From Cinnamomum chago (taxonomy: Eukaryota > Streptophyta > Magnoliopsida > Laurales > Lauraceae), in contig CP142457.1 in NCBI GenBank assembly GCA_038049695.1, positions 30,283,501-30,347,500 of the forward strand: a stretch of 64,000 nt of DNA, written 5' to 3'. Under the pieces are notes generated by a model. It did no database searches, was not told where the DNA came from, and was given only the letters and a program-made list of their open reading frames with translations. A program made the position numbers and the translations under genes. Position 1 is the stretch's first letter; the number at the start of each line of letters is the position of its first letter. Positions 11,774-23,449 of this stretch are shown here, piece by piece.

Positions 11774-12598
11774 GTGCCTTCATATGCAAAATTTCTGAAA
11801 GACTTGTGCACTCAAAAGTGCAAATCTAAATCTAATGTGTCCAAAAAGGTCCAGCTCACCGAGCAAGTGAGCTCAATTATTCAGCATGACACTCATCCCA
11901 AACTAAAAGATTTTGGCACTCCCACCGTCACTTGTACGATTGGGAGCCACATCATCAATCACGCTTTGTTGGATCTTGGAGCAAGTGTCAATCTCTTACC
12001 TTACTCAATGTATGAACAAATTAGGATGGGGGCATTGAAGCCCACTATGGTCACCTTGCAACTTGCTGACAGATCTGTCAGAGTGCCCCGGGATATAATT
12101 GAGGATGTTCTTGTCAAGGTCGACAAATTCCTTTTTCCTACAGATTTCATTGTCCTTGACACCAAACCGGTGCAAAACCTGTAGAAACAAACTCCTGTCA
12201 TACTTGGCCAACCCTTTTTTGCCACGGTCAATGCAACCATTAATTGCCGCACCGGAGTTATGGATGTTTCTTTCGGTAATATGAAAGTGCGGCTGAATGC
12301 TTTTAGGGCCTCTCAACAACCTCCCAACAAGGACGACTGCTTCGCAGTCGATGTTGTTGATGAACTAGTGGAAGAAGCTCTCCTATATATTTTAACTGAG
12401 GACCCTTTAAAGGCTTGCTTATCTCATTTCAGCTGTGATGAGTATGACGTTGACAATTCGATTACCAAAGTCAATGCACTATTGGATGAGGTAGCAATGC
12501 TGGACTTTCCCCTTGGAGGGCAAAGTTCGAACCCTTGCCTCCACTTTTTAAAGCACATACTCCTCTCTCAATTGAGGTTTCCCCCAAATTTGAGTTGA
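11774..12598 (+). pseudogene. Gypsy-1 aspartic protease region
   Basis: The frame from 11774 contains TCTIGSHIINHALLDLGASV at about 11930-11990, with LDLGAS as the retropepsin active-site motif. LADRSVRVPRDIIEDVLVKV and the flap-side FIVLDTKP follow. A TAG at 12182 ends the frame; the next (12260-12598) carries VMDVSFGNMKVRLNAF, which normally follows the protease. The active-site Asp is intact, but the polyprotein is interrupted. Confidence 0.8.
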
Positions 12599-14200
12599 AA
12601 CCACTTTTGGCTACACTCAAGTATGTCTATCTTGGACCTAAGGATACCTTGCCAGTCATCATCGCTTCTGATCTGTTTGACGATCAAGAAGGTCAGCTCA
12701 TGGATGTGTTCAAGGAGCACGAGAGTGCAATTGGCTGTTCCGTAGCCGATTTGAAAGGTATTGACCCCTCCATCTGCATGCACCGCATTCATTGTGAAGA
12801 TGACGTGAAACCGTCACGTGAAATGCAGTGTCGTTTAAATCCCAACATGAAAGAGGTGGTTATGAAAGAAGTGCTGAAGCTTCTTGATGCGGATATTATA
12901 TACCCGATTTCCGACAGTACGTGGGTGAGCCCTACGCAGGTGGTGCCAAAAAAGTCTAGCATCACTGTTGTGGAAAATGAGAAAGGAGAGATGTTTCCCA
13001 CACGCACCACTACTGGGTGGCGTGTGTGCATTGATTATAGAAAGTTGAATTCCATGACCCGAAAGGACCATTTTCCCCTACCAAACATTGACCAAATCTT
13101 AGAGGAGTTGGTTGGCCAAAGTTTCTACTGTTTCCTAGATGGTTATTCGGGATATAACCAAGTGGTCGTCTACCCTGATGATCAGGAGAAAACGACATTC
13201 ACTTGACCTTTTGGTACATTCGCTTACCGGCGGATGCCCTTAGGACTTTGTAATGCACCCGTGACCTTTCAATGGTGTATGATGTCCATCTTCTCCAACA
13301 TGGTGGAAAAATTCTTAGAGGTCTTTATGGATGATTTCTCCGTTTTCGGACCTTCCTTCAATGAATGTCTCCACAATTTAGCAAAGGTGTTGAAACGTTG
13401 TAAGGAGACAAACTTGGTCCTGAGTTGGGAGAAAAGCCATTTCATGGTGCGTGAGGGCATTGTTTTGGGGCATATCGTTTCTGTGAAGGGAATTGAAGTG
13501 GATAAGGCCAAGGTTGATCTTATTTCCAAACTTCCACCTCCCTCTTCGGTGAGGCAAGTCCGATCTTTCTTAGGACACGCAGGGTTCTATAGCCGATTTA
13601 TTAAAGACTTTAGCAAGATTTCCCGACCCTTGTGCGTGTTGCTCACCAAGAAGGCCTCTTTTGTCTTTAATGAGGCATGCATGCAAGCTTTTGAGAAGCT
13701 TCGTGAAGCCCTGTCCATCGCCCCCATCATTCAGTCACCCGATTGGACCCATCCATTTGAGATTATGTGCGATGGTTCCGACTATGCTATTGGTGTAATC
13801 TTAGGCTAACGGGTGAACAAGGTTCCGCATGTCATCTATTATGCTAACAAGACCCTCTCTGATGCCCAACTGAATGACACCACAACGGAGAAGGAATTGT
13901 TAGTGGTCGTGTTTGCCTTGGATAAATTCCAGTCTTATTTATTAGGATCGAAGGTCGTAGTGTTCACTGACCATGCTGCGTTGCGGTATTTACTATCCAA
14001 AAAGGACACTAAGCCAAGATTGATTAGGTAGATTCTATTACTCCAAGAATTCAACTTTGAGATTCAGGACAAGAAAGGTTTCGAAAATTGTGTGGCTGAC
14101 CACCTATCTCGGATCCCGGTAGAGGCTACGAATGACACCTTACCCTTGCATGACTCATTTCTTGATGAGCATTTGTTCACTATGTCCCAAACCCAACCTC
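12535..14200 (+). pseudogene. Gypsy-1 reverse transcriptase and RNase H
   Basis: The RT begins near 12600 (LKPLLATLKYVYLG), with GWRVCIDYRKLNSMTRKDHF, PFGTFAYRRMPLGLCNAP and the catalytic FMDDFSVFG at about 13325. The thumb/connection follows (FLGHAGFYSRFIKDFSKI), then RNase H ([33 protein letters not shown]) and ADHLSRI. Stops lie at about 13204 (TGA in place of the usual residue before PFGT), 13807 and 14029. Domain content is complete, but the gene is dead. Confidence 0.9.
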
Positions 14201-15188
14201 CATGGTATGCTCACATTGTGAAATACCTAGCAGTGGGGGAGATTCCCTCAAATTGGTCCAAGCAAGACAAGGATCGTTTCTTCTCCCAGGTAAAGATGTA
14301 TTTTTGGGAGGATCCCGAACTTTTCAAGTTCTGCCCAAACCAAGTCATCAGGCGATTGTGCCCGAGAGTGAATATCAAAGTATACTCACATTATGTCACT
14401 CTTTTGAGTGTGGTAGGCATTTCAGTGGAAAGAAGACTACTGCAGAAGTCTTGCAGAGTGGCTTCTATTAGCCCACTCTTTTTCGAAATGCCCATAAGTT
14501 TTGTAAGACTTGTTTGTGTTGTCAGCAAACAGGGAACATGTATACGAGGGACATGATGCTCCTACAATCAATTTTAATTGTAGAAATATTTGATGTTTGG
14601 GGCATCGATTTCATGGGACCGTTTCCGCCGTCTTTTGGTTTTGAATACATTCTAATGGTGGTTGATTACGTGTCCAAGTGGGTGGATGCGGCAGCCACAA
14701 AGACAAATGACCATTAAGTTGTGGTCAAATTCTTGCAAAGCAACATTTTCAGAAGCTTTGGCTGTCCACGGGCAATAATCAGTGATGAGGGCACCCACTT
14801 TGTGAATAAACACTTTGAGGTGCTGGTAAAGAAGTACTCGATCACACACAAGGTGGCCACACCTTATCATCCTCAAACCAGCGGCCAAGTCGAAGTATCC
14901 AATAGGGAGGTGAAGCGTATTTTGGAAAAAACGGTGAGGCCCGACTACAAAGATTGGTCTTTGCGGTTAAACGATGCTTTATGGGCATATAGTACTACGT
15001 ATAAGACTCCTATTGGTATGTCCCCCTATTGGTTAGTGTTTGGCCAGGCTTGTCACTTGCTAGTTGAACTCAAACACCGGGCCATGTGGGCCATCAAGCA
15101 ATTCAATTTTGATATGGCCGCTGCCAAATCTACTCGAAAACTCCAACTCAATGAGTTAAAGGAGATTCGGAAGGGTCTACCTAACTAA
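14200..15188 (+). pseudogene. Gypsy-1 integrase
   Basis: A zinc-binding HHCC region is split over frames near 14385-14530 ([24 protein letters not shown]). The catalytic core follows: [12 protein letters not shown] (first Asp, about 14590), IISDEGTHF (second Asp) and the Glu near [12 protein letters not shown]. The tail includes [20 protein letters not shown]. There is a TAA at about 14715 and frame changes. No chromodomain was seen, consistent with the Athila lineage. Confidence 0.88.
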
Positions 15189-15261
15189 TCTATTATGTGC
15201 AGCTTCTGTTGAGCGGTACGCAGGTGATATCCCTCCTTTTACTTTACTTTCATGTCCTTTA

Positions 15262-15555
15262 GGACCCGTTTGGTAATTTACTTTTAAAATAAAGTGGAGT
15301 GAAGTGAAATGAAAAGAATGAATAAAATATGAGTGAGTTATGATGGTAATTTGTTTTTAATTGTTTGGGATGGAATATTTTTAACTTTTTGTATAGGGAA
15401 ATGGAGTTTTTTTGTCTTTTAATGAGTAAATGCAATTGTTTTTTTTACTTTTTTTGGAAAAGATGGAGGGAATTTTGGTAAAAAGTGCTTTTGATGGGAT
15501 GTTTAACTTGACTTAACTTTACTTGACTATATTAGTAAAATTACCAAACGGGCCC
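15262..15555. mobile_element. MITE copy 1, 294 bp (GGRCCCGTTTGG family)
   Basis: Left end GGACCCGTTTGGTAATTTAC and the reverse complement of the right end GGGCCCGTTTGGTAATTTTAC form near-perfect terminal inverted repeats. The interior is AT-rich and non-coding. The right third closely resembles the MITE at 18839-19128 in the same orientation (both carry ACTTGACTnTATTAGTA before the end). A clean TSD was not found; partial CCTTTA/CCTTATA similarity flanks it. Confidence 0.82.
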
Positions 15556-16001
15556 TTATATTTCATTTTGATGATTCACATTGAGGCCAGTGTTAGGTTT
15601 AAATTGGGGGGGCGGGGGGGGGGGTTATTATCTATTGAGTTGGTTTAAGTAGTTCTTTTTCTTTTCTTTTCTTGTTTTTAATTTGCTCCTTCTGTTAGTT
15701 TTTCGTGGGATTTCTAAAAGGATTTTTATAAAACGAAGATACCTTGAATTTTGGAACTTTTATTCTGAGAGCAAAAAGAGAAAGGGTTCACTATCCTTTT
15801 TAGGAAAGAGTTTTTGAGAAATTGTTGAATTATTGATCCCTCACTTGACACATATTATATAGAAAATTTAAAATGTGAAGCTATGATTTACGTGTTTGTG
15901 ATTACTTTAGAACAAATATGATGGAAAACCGACCCTCAATCATACAGTGTCCTGGTTCAACTGAGTGGATTTATACACAAATCGGTGAACTAATTCGGGA
16001 A

Positions 16002-16273
16002 TATGGAAAGGGCTGCCTATTATTGGGGATTGTATTAAAAAAACAATCACTAAAATAGTGTTATTACGGCCTTTGAAAAAACAATAGTGTGAAAGCCACT
16101 ATAGTTGCTTGAGAGGAAACTGTTTATCTTTACTGGCTATGGAAAGGGCTGCCCATTATTGGGGACCGTGGTGAAAAAAAATTGCTAAAATAGTGTTGTT
16201 ACGGCCTTTGAAAAAATAATACTGTGAAAGCCACCATAATTTCCTTGAGAGGAAGCCTGTTCTTATTTACTGA
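16002..16273. repeat. 136-bp tandem duplication in Gypsy-1 3' region
   Basis: Two units start TATGGAAAGGGCTGCC at 16002 and 16138 and share TTACGGCCTTTGAAAAAA and GAAAGCCAC blocks. They differ at about 15 percent of positions by eye. Confidence 0.85.
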
Positions 16274-16724
16274 GGTTAGGTGACCCAGAATTTTGAAAGA
16301 AAAAAAAAGAATGAGATTTGTTTTCACGGAATTTTTAGTGGATCGTTTAATGCTCTCATGCTTCTATACATACACATTTTTCACCGTGCACGATCAATTC
16401 AGCATGATTTCAAGGATTTCTAACCAACATATAAGATTTGTGAACCAAATTTGAGATGTGTCTAGAAAACTCCATAATCAAGAATATCCGGTGTTCGTAA
16501 ATATTATTTTTGAAAATACTCCCTTGCTTTTGTGTGTTTTCTTGAGTTTTAGGAATTTTGTGGGTACATTCACTACAAACCCTCACGAGACTATAACTCG
16601 TCCTCTCAGGGAAATTAGAGGTCTAAAGGCTTGCTACGCATGCTAAGTGCAGCCGCACTCCCTACGAAAGTGGCCTTAGTTAGTCTTTCCTTTTGATTTT
16701 AGCTTTGCTCAAAGTCTAGCAAAG

Positions 16725-16740
16725 TGTAAGTTGGGGGGTG
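16725..16740 (+). other. Gypsy-1 polypurine tract
   Basis: GTGTAAGTTGGGGGGTG lies immediately before the 3' LTR start TGTTGAGAAC. Confidence 0.75.
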
Positions 16741-17817
16741 TGTTGAGAACCTAAATGCACCATTTAGGCCCCTCAATGAGGACTTTGTTATACCTTCTTA
16801 TGATATTAATTGGCATTAATTGTGGTAATTCCGTGTTTACAGGTGTCTTAGGTGAAAAGAGTGAATTTAGAGCTATATTGGAGAAAAATGGCAAAAACCA
16901 GACAAACCGGACATTCTGCCTTCGGGCGTCCGGACGCCAGACCCAGCGAGCGACGCCCAGGCTACTGCCTGCTAGTGTTCGGACACCAAACACCGGGCGT
17001 CCGGACTCCAAACATGGGTGGAGTCTAACTCCTTGCGCGCTTTGAAGAGCTTTTGAAGAAAAATCTATAAAAGAAAGCCCATAACTCGTTTTTAGGGCAT
17101 TCAAAACTTTATAGAAGAATTGGAGGCTAGTTTTGGAGGATTGGAAAGAGTGTCAATGGAAATTTCATCAAGGATTCGTCGCCCATCTTCTCTCCATGAG
17201 TAACTCACTCTCCACCTTAGGATTGCGATGAAGCCCTAATCTTGTACTTTTGGTGATGTATAGGTTCTAGGGTTTTACTTTGAATGCTTTGATTATATAA
17301 CATGAATATATCCATTGATTGGATTTATTTGTTAATGCAATAGCTAGTTTTGGTATTTTATTCTTGTAGATTTGAATATTAGTCATATAATGGTGCTTGA
17401 ATGAATGTGTTGTTAGATCTAAGATAATCTATGCCATAGATATAGGTTATGCCCATTTCTAAACCCACATGACTTATTTGTTGACTCTGTGAAGGTTTGT
17501 AACCAGAACTAGTCTTTAGAGCATTGATAGTGAAACCCTAGATTTATACTTGCCATTGTACGAGGGTAGAGTGGATTCTTACCCTTAGATATTTTCCTCG
17601 ATTGAATCAAACATTGTTTTTAATTTGCTAATTTAGGAATCAAAACATCAAATCAATACTTTGTTTTCTAGTAGGATTAATTTAGAAATTCGGGAACCAA
17701 CACAACTTAGCCCTTTTGTCTCAGTGGATACGATACTCGATTAACATCACCACTCTCACAAGTAGAGATAGTAGCTAGGTATAATTTATATTTGAAAACC
17801 TTGTTTTGGGACGATCA
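16741..17817 (+). repeat. Gypsy-1 3' LTR
   Basis: It pairs with the LTR at 8591-9648, starting TGTTGAGAAC and ending ACGATCA. A TATAAAAG box lies at 17066-17073. It contains the perfect 14-bp palindrome GGCGTCCGGACGCC at 16925-16938. The downstream flank is GTCAT. Confidence 0.93.
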
Positions 17818-18838
17818 GTCATCAAAATTTTCTAAATTGATTTTATTTTTAACTTCATTAACTTTCTTCTTTGAAGTTCTTGCTAAGCATTTATGAGCAA
17901 AATGTATGGGTTTATTACATTTATAACACCTTGGACTGGATTGCGGATCTTTAGAATTTTAAGTTTTATGAGGAGGATCTAGTATTGATTTATAATGTTT
18001 TTTAGATCTATTTGGTCGATAATTTCTTTGTTTGGATTTGAATTTTTCATTAGTGTTTCTAGAGTTGGAAGAGGTTCTTCATGAAGGGCTTATGATTGGG
18101 TCATAATCAAATTGATAACAAAAATCTCCTAATTCTTTTTTACTATTTGATATTTCTCTGCGCATCTGATGCTTTAATTTAAGATCAGTGCAAATACTTA
18201 ATCCGACCTTATTTATGACTTTTATTAACTCTCCATATGTATAGCGGTAATAAAAAGAGATGCTAATGGAGACCCAATTCTCAATGACAATGGTGAAACA
18301 CAAGGAGATCAAATACTTGCATTAATCACTAATATCATTCAACATTTTCTCGAAACAATACAAGATATTTCTAAGAAAAAAAAAAGAGCAATTAATAAAT
18401 CCAAAATGTAACACCCTAACAAACTTTAGGTGGTATAAAGATGTATATCTTTTAAAACTATTCCGAATTGACAATTGTAAAGCCTCCTTCTAGAAAGAAA
18501 ATTCATCTATGGACTTCCGACTCTGTTTTATAGCTACTCCTTGAAAGATAGACATCTTATGCATGCTTGATTAAGGCGTATTGTGTCAGATGGCTGGTGC
18601 AGTATTCAGTATTCATGCTGTATTGATGCACTGTTTTAGGAGACTTTGATGTTTTGAGGATTAAAACCCATTTTCTCCGGGTGAAAAGGTAGCATTTGAG
18701 TCTTCATTTTTTGAAGAGGCTGCTGATCTTACCATCTCATGAAGTTGGCTGAGAGGAGTTTTAAGGGATTCAATCTCCTTATGTAGAATTTGCAATTGAC
18801 TAAGGAGGAATTCTAATTTGGTGTAGGAGCAATCTTAA
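17818..18838 (-). pseudogene. Endogenous pararetrovirus fragment C: coat region with zinc knuckle
   Basis: On the minus strand a coat-protein-like segment (about 18079-18560, with YTYGELIKVINKVGL and KKELGDFCYQFDYDP) is followed by a basic stretch. Then comes a CX2CX4HX4C knuckle (CYKCNKPIHFAHKC) at about 17890-17935. This architecture fits the caulimovirid coat protein. Several in-frame stops are present (for example near 17960 and 18310). Upstream of the coat segment, at 18660-18838, a Leu/Ser-rich piece looks like the tail of the preceding ORF. It adjoins Gypsy-1 at 17817 and a MITE at 18839. Genus-level placement is uncertain. Confidence 0.75.
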
Positions 18839-19128
18839 GGGCTAGTTTGACACTTTTACTATGCAAAGCCTCCATTTTTCAGACAAGATGTCACATCAAA
18901 AACACTTTAATTCAAAACTCCCTCCATCTTTTTCAAAAAAAAGTCAAAAAGCAACCACCTTTGTCCACTAAAATACAAAAAACTCCACTTTCCCATACAA
19001 AAAGTAAAAAAGATTCCATAACAAACAACTAAAAATAAAATACCATCATAACCCTCTTATATTTTATTCTTTCTTCAAAATCAACTTTACTTGACTTGAC
19101 TCTATTAGTAGAGTTGCCAAACTGGCCC
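18839..19128. mobile_element. MITE copy 2, 290 bp (same family as 15262-15555)
   Basis: The left end GGGCTAGTTTGACACTTTTAC and the reverse complement of the right end GGGCCAGTTTGGCAACTCTAC are diverged inverted repeats. Length, AT-rich interior and the right-end block match the copy inside Gypsy-1. It lies inside pararetroviral sequence. No clear TSD, so it is probably old. Confidence 0.78.
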
Positions 19129-19506
19129 GGAAGGGTCCTGCAGTAGGATTCTTGATGACTTATTTAATTGCATCTTTGAAAGTCTTATATTGCTCTGGTT
19201 GAGGCAATGGAGGGAATTGCTGAATATTAGAGGTAGTACACGAAAACTGATTTTGCAGAACTGGCCAAATATCGAACTTTTTCCAACGTTTCACATAAGT
19301 TCTTCGGAACAGGAAGGGAGGATTTTTTTTGTAATCCCATTTCTGGATCCATGGGATACCATAGGTATGAGAATAAAGCATATATATAAAAGAGGGCTCA
19401 CTTAAGAGGGCCGAATGAGATTTGAGGAAGCGAGTGGACTGGTCTCATTAGATGCAAAATTTTTGTAATGACTGGACAAGGATTTCGGTAACAGAGATGA
19501 AGGTGG
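19129..19506 (-). pseudogene. Endogenous pararetrovirus fragment B (post-RNase H)
   Basis: The minus frame 19381-19160 (YGIPWIQKWDYKKNPPFLFR, YVKRWKKFDIW) continues the tryptophan-rich domain that follows RNase H in fragment A. Copia-2 and its GGTGG duplication separate A from B. It is non-functional, cut at one end by Copia-2 and at the other by a MITE. Confidence 0.65.
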
Positions 19507-20392
19507 TGTAGAAACTACTGGCTACAGAGCAGATGGTTCTGTAAAACAGAATGTAAATGGAACAAAAGTACCCGATTGAAGAAGGCTGCAACCGTGACTT
19601 GTAGGCGGAAAAAGAAGAGCGTTGATCAGCAACTGCAGCAGATCTGTGACCGAGGCACGTCTGATGACGCTCTCTTTAGGACGAGTTCCGCCCCCTGGAT
19701 TCTATTCCCAGTTGCGAAGGTTCTCAACAAAACTGCCCCCAGGATACAACGGCCTTCTCGCTTCAGGCTCTGGTCGCAACTCAGGCCCGAATATAGCAGA
19801 CTCCCTTTTGTTAATACTCAGAGAGAAAAAACAGAGAGAAGAAGAAGAAGAGGAAAACGATTTTTTTTTCTTCTTTTCAAATGCACAGATGGCCCTAATA
19901 TATATTGGATTAGTAGTCCGTTGGGCCATATTTTTAAAATCAGCGATTAAAACAGTTTAATTTCACAACGTTAACAGCGATTAAAGCAAGGTTTAAAATC
20001 ATCATTAAAAATAATGGCAAAAGGCTGCCATTTCTATATCAATATATGGGTCCCTCTAGGCCAGCCGACCGGGATTTGCACCCCCCCTGCGCGCGATATA
20101 CACGCAGGATGAGCGTCGCGGACGCACGCCCGATTAAACGTTTTCCGGACCCAGCACTCCGGGTTGGGCCTGGCTCGCGTGCGCGCATAGGGCCCATGGC
20201 AAAAGCCTTCAAAGATTCTTAAAATGTAAAGGAATGAAAACACATATAAACCCACCTCAAAAGTTGAACTTGAGCAATGTGGGATGTGTTGTTTTCCATA
20301 AGCCTATACAACCCATAAAGCAACAAGAGAAAAGACAAAACAACTTTTTACAAAAACCACCTTTAGAATGTTTTGAAACTAAAAACCCAACA
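19507..20392 (-). repeat. Copia-2 3' LTR
   Basis: Read on the minus strand it begins TGTTGGGTTTTTAG and ends GTTTCTACA. It has a 37-bp stretch (about 20041-20077) missing from the other LTR. Confidence 0.95.
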
Positions 20393-20405
20393 ATCTCCCC
20401 CTTGT
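20393..20405 (-). other. Copia-2 polypurine tract
   Basis: Minus-strand ACAAGGGGGAGAT lies directly before the LTR start TGTTGGG. Confidence 0.85.
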
Positions 20406-20913
20406 TTCAAAATATTTAAAGAGCATTTCACTGGTAAGGTGACCAGGCTTGAACCTTACCGTCATGACATAATTTCAAACCTTTAAAAATTGAAGTGAAA
20501 GAGTTCTTGAACTTCAACTTTTTATATCAGTTCAAAATTATGTCAAGATTGATCTTGGAGTCATGAGGTCAGCACTTTACGGCCATGTGCTTAATCCCGG
20601 ATGTCATGAGTGCTCTAGAGAATCTGCCCAAATTCTCATAGGAAGCGGCCCCACTTCCACACTTATATAGGTGAGTCTATCAAGAGTGCTCCTGCAGCTG
20701 TGCACCCCACCATATAGGCTATAGATCTCATTAAGAATTAAACTCAACCTAATTCGCTACAGGTTAAGTACCAACCATCAAATGAGTCAAACACAACAGG
20801 GATGAGTTCAGAGTAACCATACTCTATATGTCGGTACTTCTCATCATCGAGATAGCTTGTTTTTCCCATTGAACCTAATTCTCGGGATCTCCGGTCATTA
20901 GGTTGGGTTCCCA
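20406..20913 (-). other. Copia-2 3' untranslated region
   Basis: About 500 bases between the pol stop codon and the polypurine tract. I see no ORF or recognisable repeat here. Confidence 0.6.
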
Positions 20914-23449
20914 CTATTGATGATTTATGGTCTTAAGACCCATCCCTTTAGTTGTTTCTTTAATTTTTTCCCTTGCAAGGCCTTTTGTCAAAGGATCTGC
21001 TAAGTTATCCTTTGATCTCACATAATCAATTGAAATTACTCCTCCACTGAGTAATTGTCTCACATAGCTATGTTGTAGTCGCACTTGTCTAGACTTTCCA
21101 TTATACGTGGTATTGTTAGCAGTAATAATTGCTGCAGTGTTATCACAATGAATAATAATAGGAGGAATAGGTTTAGTCCACAAAGGAATATCAAATAATA
21201 AATTTCTAATCCATTCAGATTCCATCGCAGCAGCTCCTAGAGCCAGGAATTCTGAATCTTTAGTGGAATGAGAAATTGCAGTTTGTTTCTTTGATTTCCA
21301 AGATACTGCAGCTCCTCCCAAAGTGAAAATATATCCACTTGTAGACTTAGAATCATCTAAGTCTGAATTCCAGTCAGCATCGCTGTAACACTCAACTACA
21401 GGTGGATAACCAGAATAATACAATGCATAGTCTATAGTATTCTTTAAATACTTAAGTACTATAGATACAGCTTTCCAATGTTCTATACCAGGGTTACTGG
21501 TATATCTACTCAATTTACTAACTGCATAAGCTATATCAGGACGAGTACAATTCATAGCATACATTAAGCTACCAATTACACTAGCATAATCAAGTTGAGA
21601 TACACATTGACCATCATTTTTTACTAATTTAATACTAGGATCAAAAGGAGTAGACACTGGTTTACAATCAAAATGATCATATTTCCTCAATATTTTTTCA
21701 ATGTAATGTGATTGGGATAACTTGATTCCATAATCATCTCTTATAATTTTAATTCCCAATATAACATTTGCTTCTCCCAAGTCTTTCATATCAAAGTTAT
21801 GAGAGAGAAGTCTCTTTATATCTTTGATGCTTTCCATGTCAGAGCCAAATATAAGTAAATCATCAACATATAAACATATTATAATTGTTGAACAACCATT
21901 AGATTTATAATAAATACATTTTTCAGCTTCGTTTATTTTGAAGCCATAAGATAGAATTACCTCATCAAATTTCATATGCCACTGTTTAGGTGCTTGTTTT
22001 AGTCCATATAAGGACTTTATTAATTTACACACCTTATGTTCTTGTCCTTTTATGACATAGCCTTCTGGTTGATCCATATAAATTTCCTCTTCCAAATCTC
22101 CATTTAGAAAAGCAGTTTTGACATCCATCTGATGTATAATCAAATTATGAACAGCAGCAATAGCTATCAAGAGTCTAATAGAACTGATTCTAGACACAGG
22201 AGAATAAGTATCAAAGAAGTCAATTCCTTCTTTTTGCCTAAAGCCTTTGGCTACTAGCCTGGCTTTATATTTCTCTATTGACCCATCTGGCCTAAGTTTT
22301 TTCTTGAGAACCCACTTGCACCCTAAAGGTTTAGTACCTAAAGGTAAGTCAGTTAATTCCCAGGTATTATTGGCTAAAATAGATTCAATTTCATCATCTA
22401 ATGCCTCCTTCCAAAAGACAGCATCATGAGCAGTCATAGCCTCTTGGAAAGTAAATGGATCTTCCTCTACTAGATAGGTTTCAAAGTCAGGACCAAAACT
22501 AGTAGTTGTTCTTTGTCTCTTACTCCTTCTAGGTTGAGTTTCTTCTTGCTCATGAGTTTCTAGTACTCTTTTTAATGAAGAAGGTTCTGATGTAAACCTA
22601 GTTTTAAATGGAAAACGGTCTTCAAAGAAGTCTGCATCTCTAGATTCAACTAGGCTTAGGTCTTCTAATTTCATGAATCTGTAGGCAGCACTATCTAGTG
22701 CATAGCCAATGAAAACACACTCCCATGAGTGGGGTCCTAATTTAGGTCTTTTTGGATCTACTATCCTGACATGTGCTAAACACCCCCAAACTCTAAAGTA
22801 TCTAAGGTTAGGCTTTCTCCCTTCCCAGATCTCAAAAGGTGTTCTATTAGTTTTAGAATGTAAAACTCTATTTAAAATGTAACATGCAGTCAACAGTGCT
22901 TCACCCCATAAGTTTTTAGGACTCCCAGATGCTATTAACATAGAGTTAACCATTTCAATCAAAGTCCTATTTTTCCTTTCTGCTATACCATTTTGTTGGG
23001 GTGTATAAGGGGCAGTACAAGTTCTCTTAATTCCTTTAGATTCACAATAGTCTAAAAAATCTTTTGAGGTGTATTCTCCAGCTCTATCACTTCTGAATGT
23101 CACTACCTTTCTATTCAGTTTATTTTCAACTTCAGTCACATAAACTTGAAATTTAGATAGTGCTTCATCTTTAGTTCTTAATAAGTATACATAAGAATAC
23201 CTAGAACAGTCATCAATAAAAGTAATAAAATAATATTTACCACCTCTAGTCATAGTATTACTTAGATCACATATATCAAAATGAACCAATTGAAGTAATG
23301 CTGATTCCCTTTCCACATGTTTAAATGGCTTACGAGTAATTTTGGATTGAGAGCATATAATACATTTCTTATGATCATCATCATATTTATCAATTAATCC
23401 ATCATTACTCATATTTCTCATAGTTCTGAAATTAATGTGACCTAATCTA
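20914..23449 (-). CDS. Copia-2 pol, integrase to RNase H part (uninterrupted)
   Basis: This is one open frame of about 845 codons on the minus strand. It starts inside the GAG-pre-integrase domain ([27 protein letters not shown]). The integrase core has its D-D-E residues in [19 protein letters not shown] and NGIAERKNR. The RT (about 22400-21700) has [17 protein letters not shown] and the catalytic [11 protein letters not shown]. RNase H has [16 protein letters not shown], and the tail reads [14 protein letters not shown]. No stop or frameshift was seen. The open frame extends upstream to 23622, but those extra codons come from the solo LTR and are not part of pol. The N-terminal half lies beyond that LTR at 27762-29153. 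Confidence 0.93.

Larger units (their letters stand above)
15189..16728 (+). other. Gypsy-1 3' non-coding region
   Basis: About 1.5 kb between integrase and the polypurine tract holds no ORF above about 60 codons. Athila elements often carry an env-like ORF here; none is recognisable. It contains a MITE (15262-15555), a second G-run at about 15605-15626 that resembles a purine tract, and a 136-bp tandem duplication (16002-16273). Confidence 0.7.
8591..17817 (+). mobile_element. Gypsy-1: full-length Athila-like Ty3/gypsy element
   Basis: Two LTRs of about 1.06-1.08 kb flank a primer site, gag, protease, RT-RNase H, integrase (gypsy order) and a 1.5-kb non-coding 3' region ending in a purine tract. 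The flanks are CTCAT (8586-8590) and GTCAT (17818-17822), a 5-bp TSD with one change. It inserted into the minus-strand pararetroviral ORF. Internal stops and frameshifts are numerous, and by eye the LTRs differ by several percent (most in the GC-rich palindrome block). It is therefore older than the copia insertions in the window. Confidence 0.95.

Noticed and set aside
16458..16646. 62-codon ORF in the Gypsy-1 3' region as an env-like gene
   Set aside because: Too short, with no convincing signal peptide plus transmembrane arrangement or known env motif.
19576..19960. ORFs of 112-124 codons repeated at 29251-29620
   Set aside because: They are in the two LTRs of Copia-2; the duplication is the LTR itself, with no domain and a GAAGAA low-complexity stretch.
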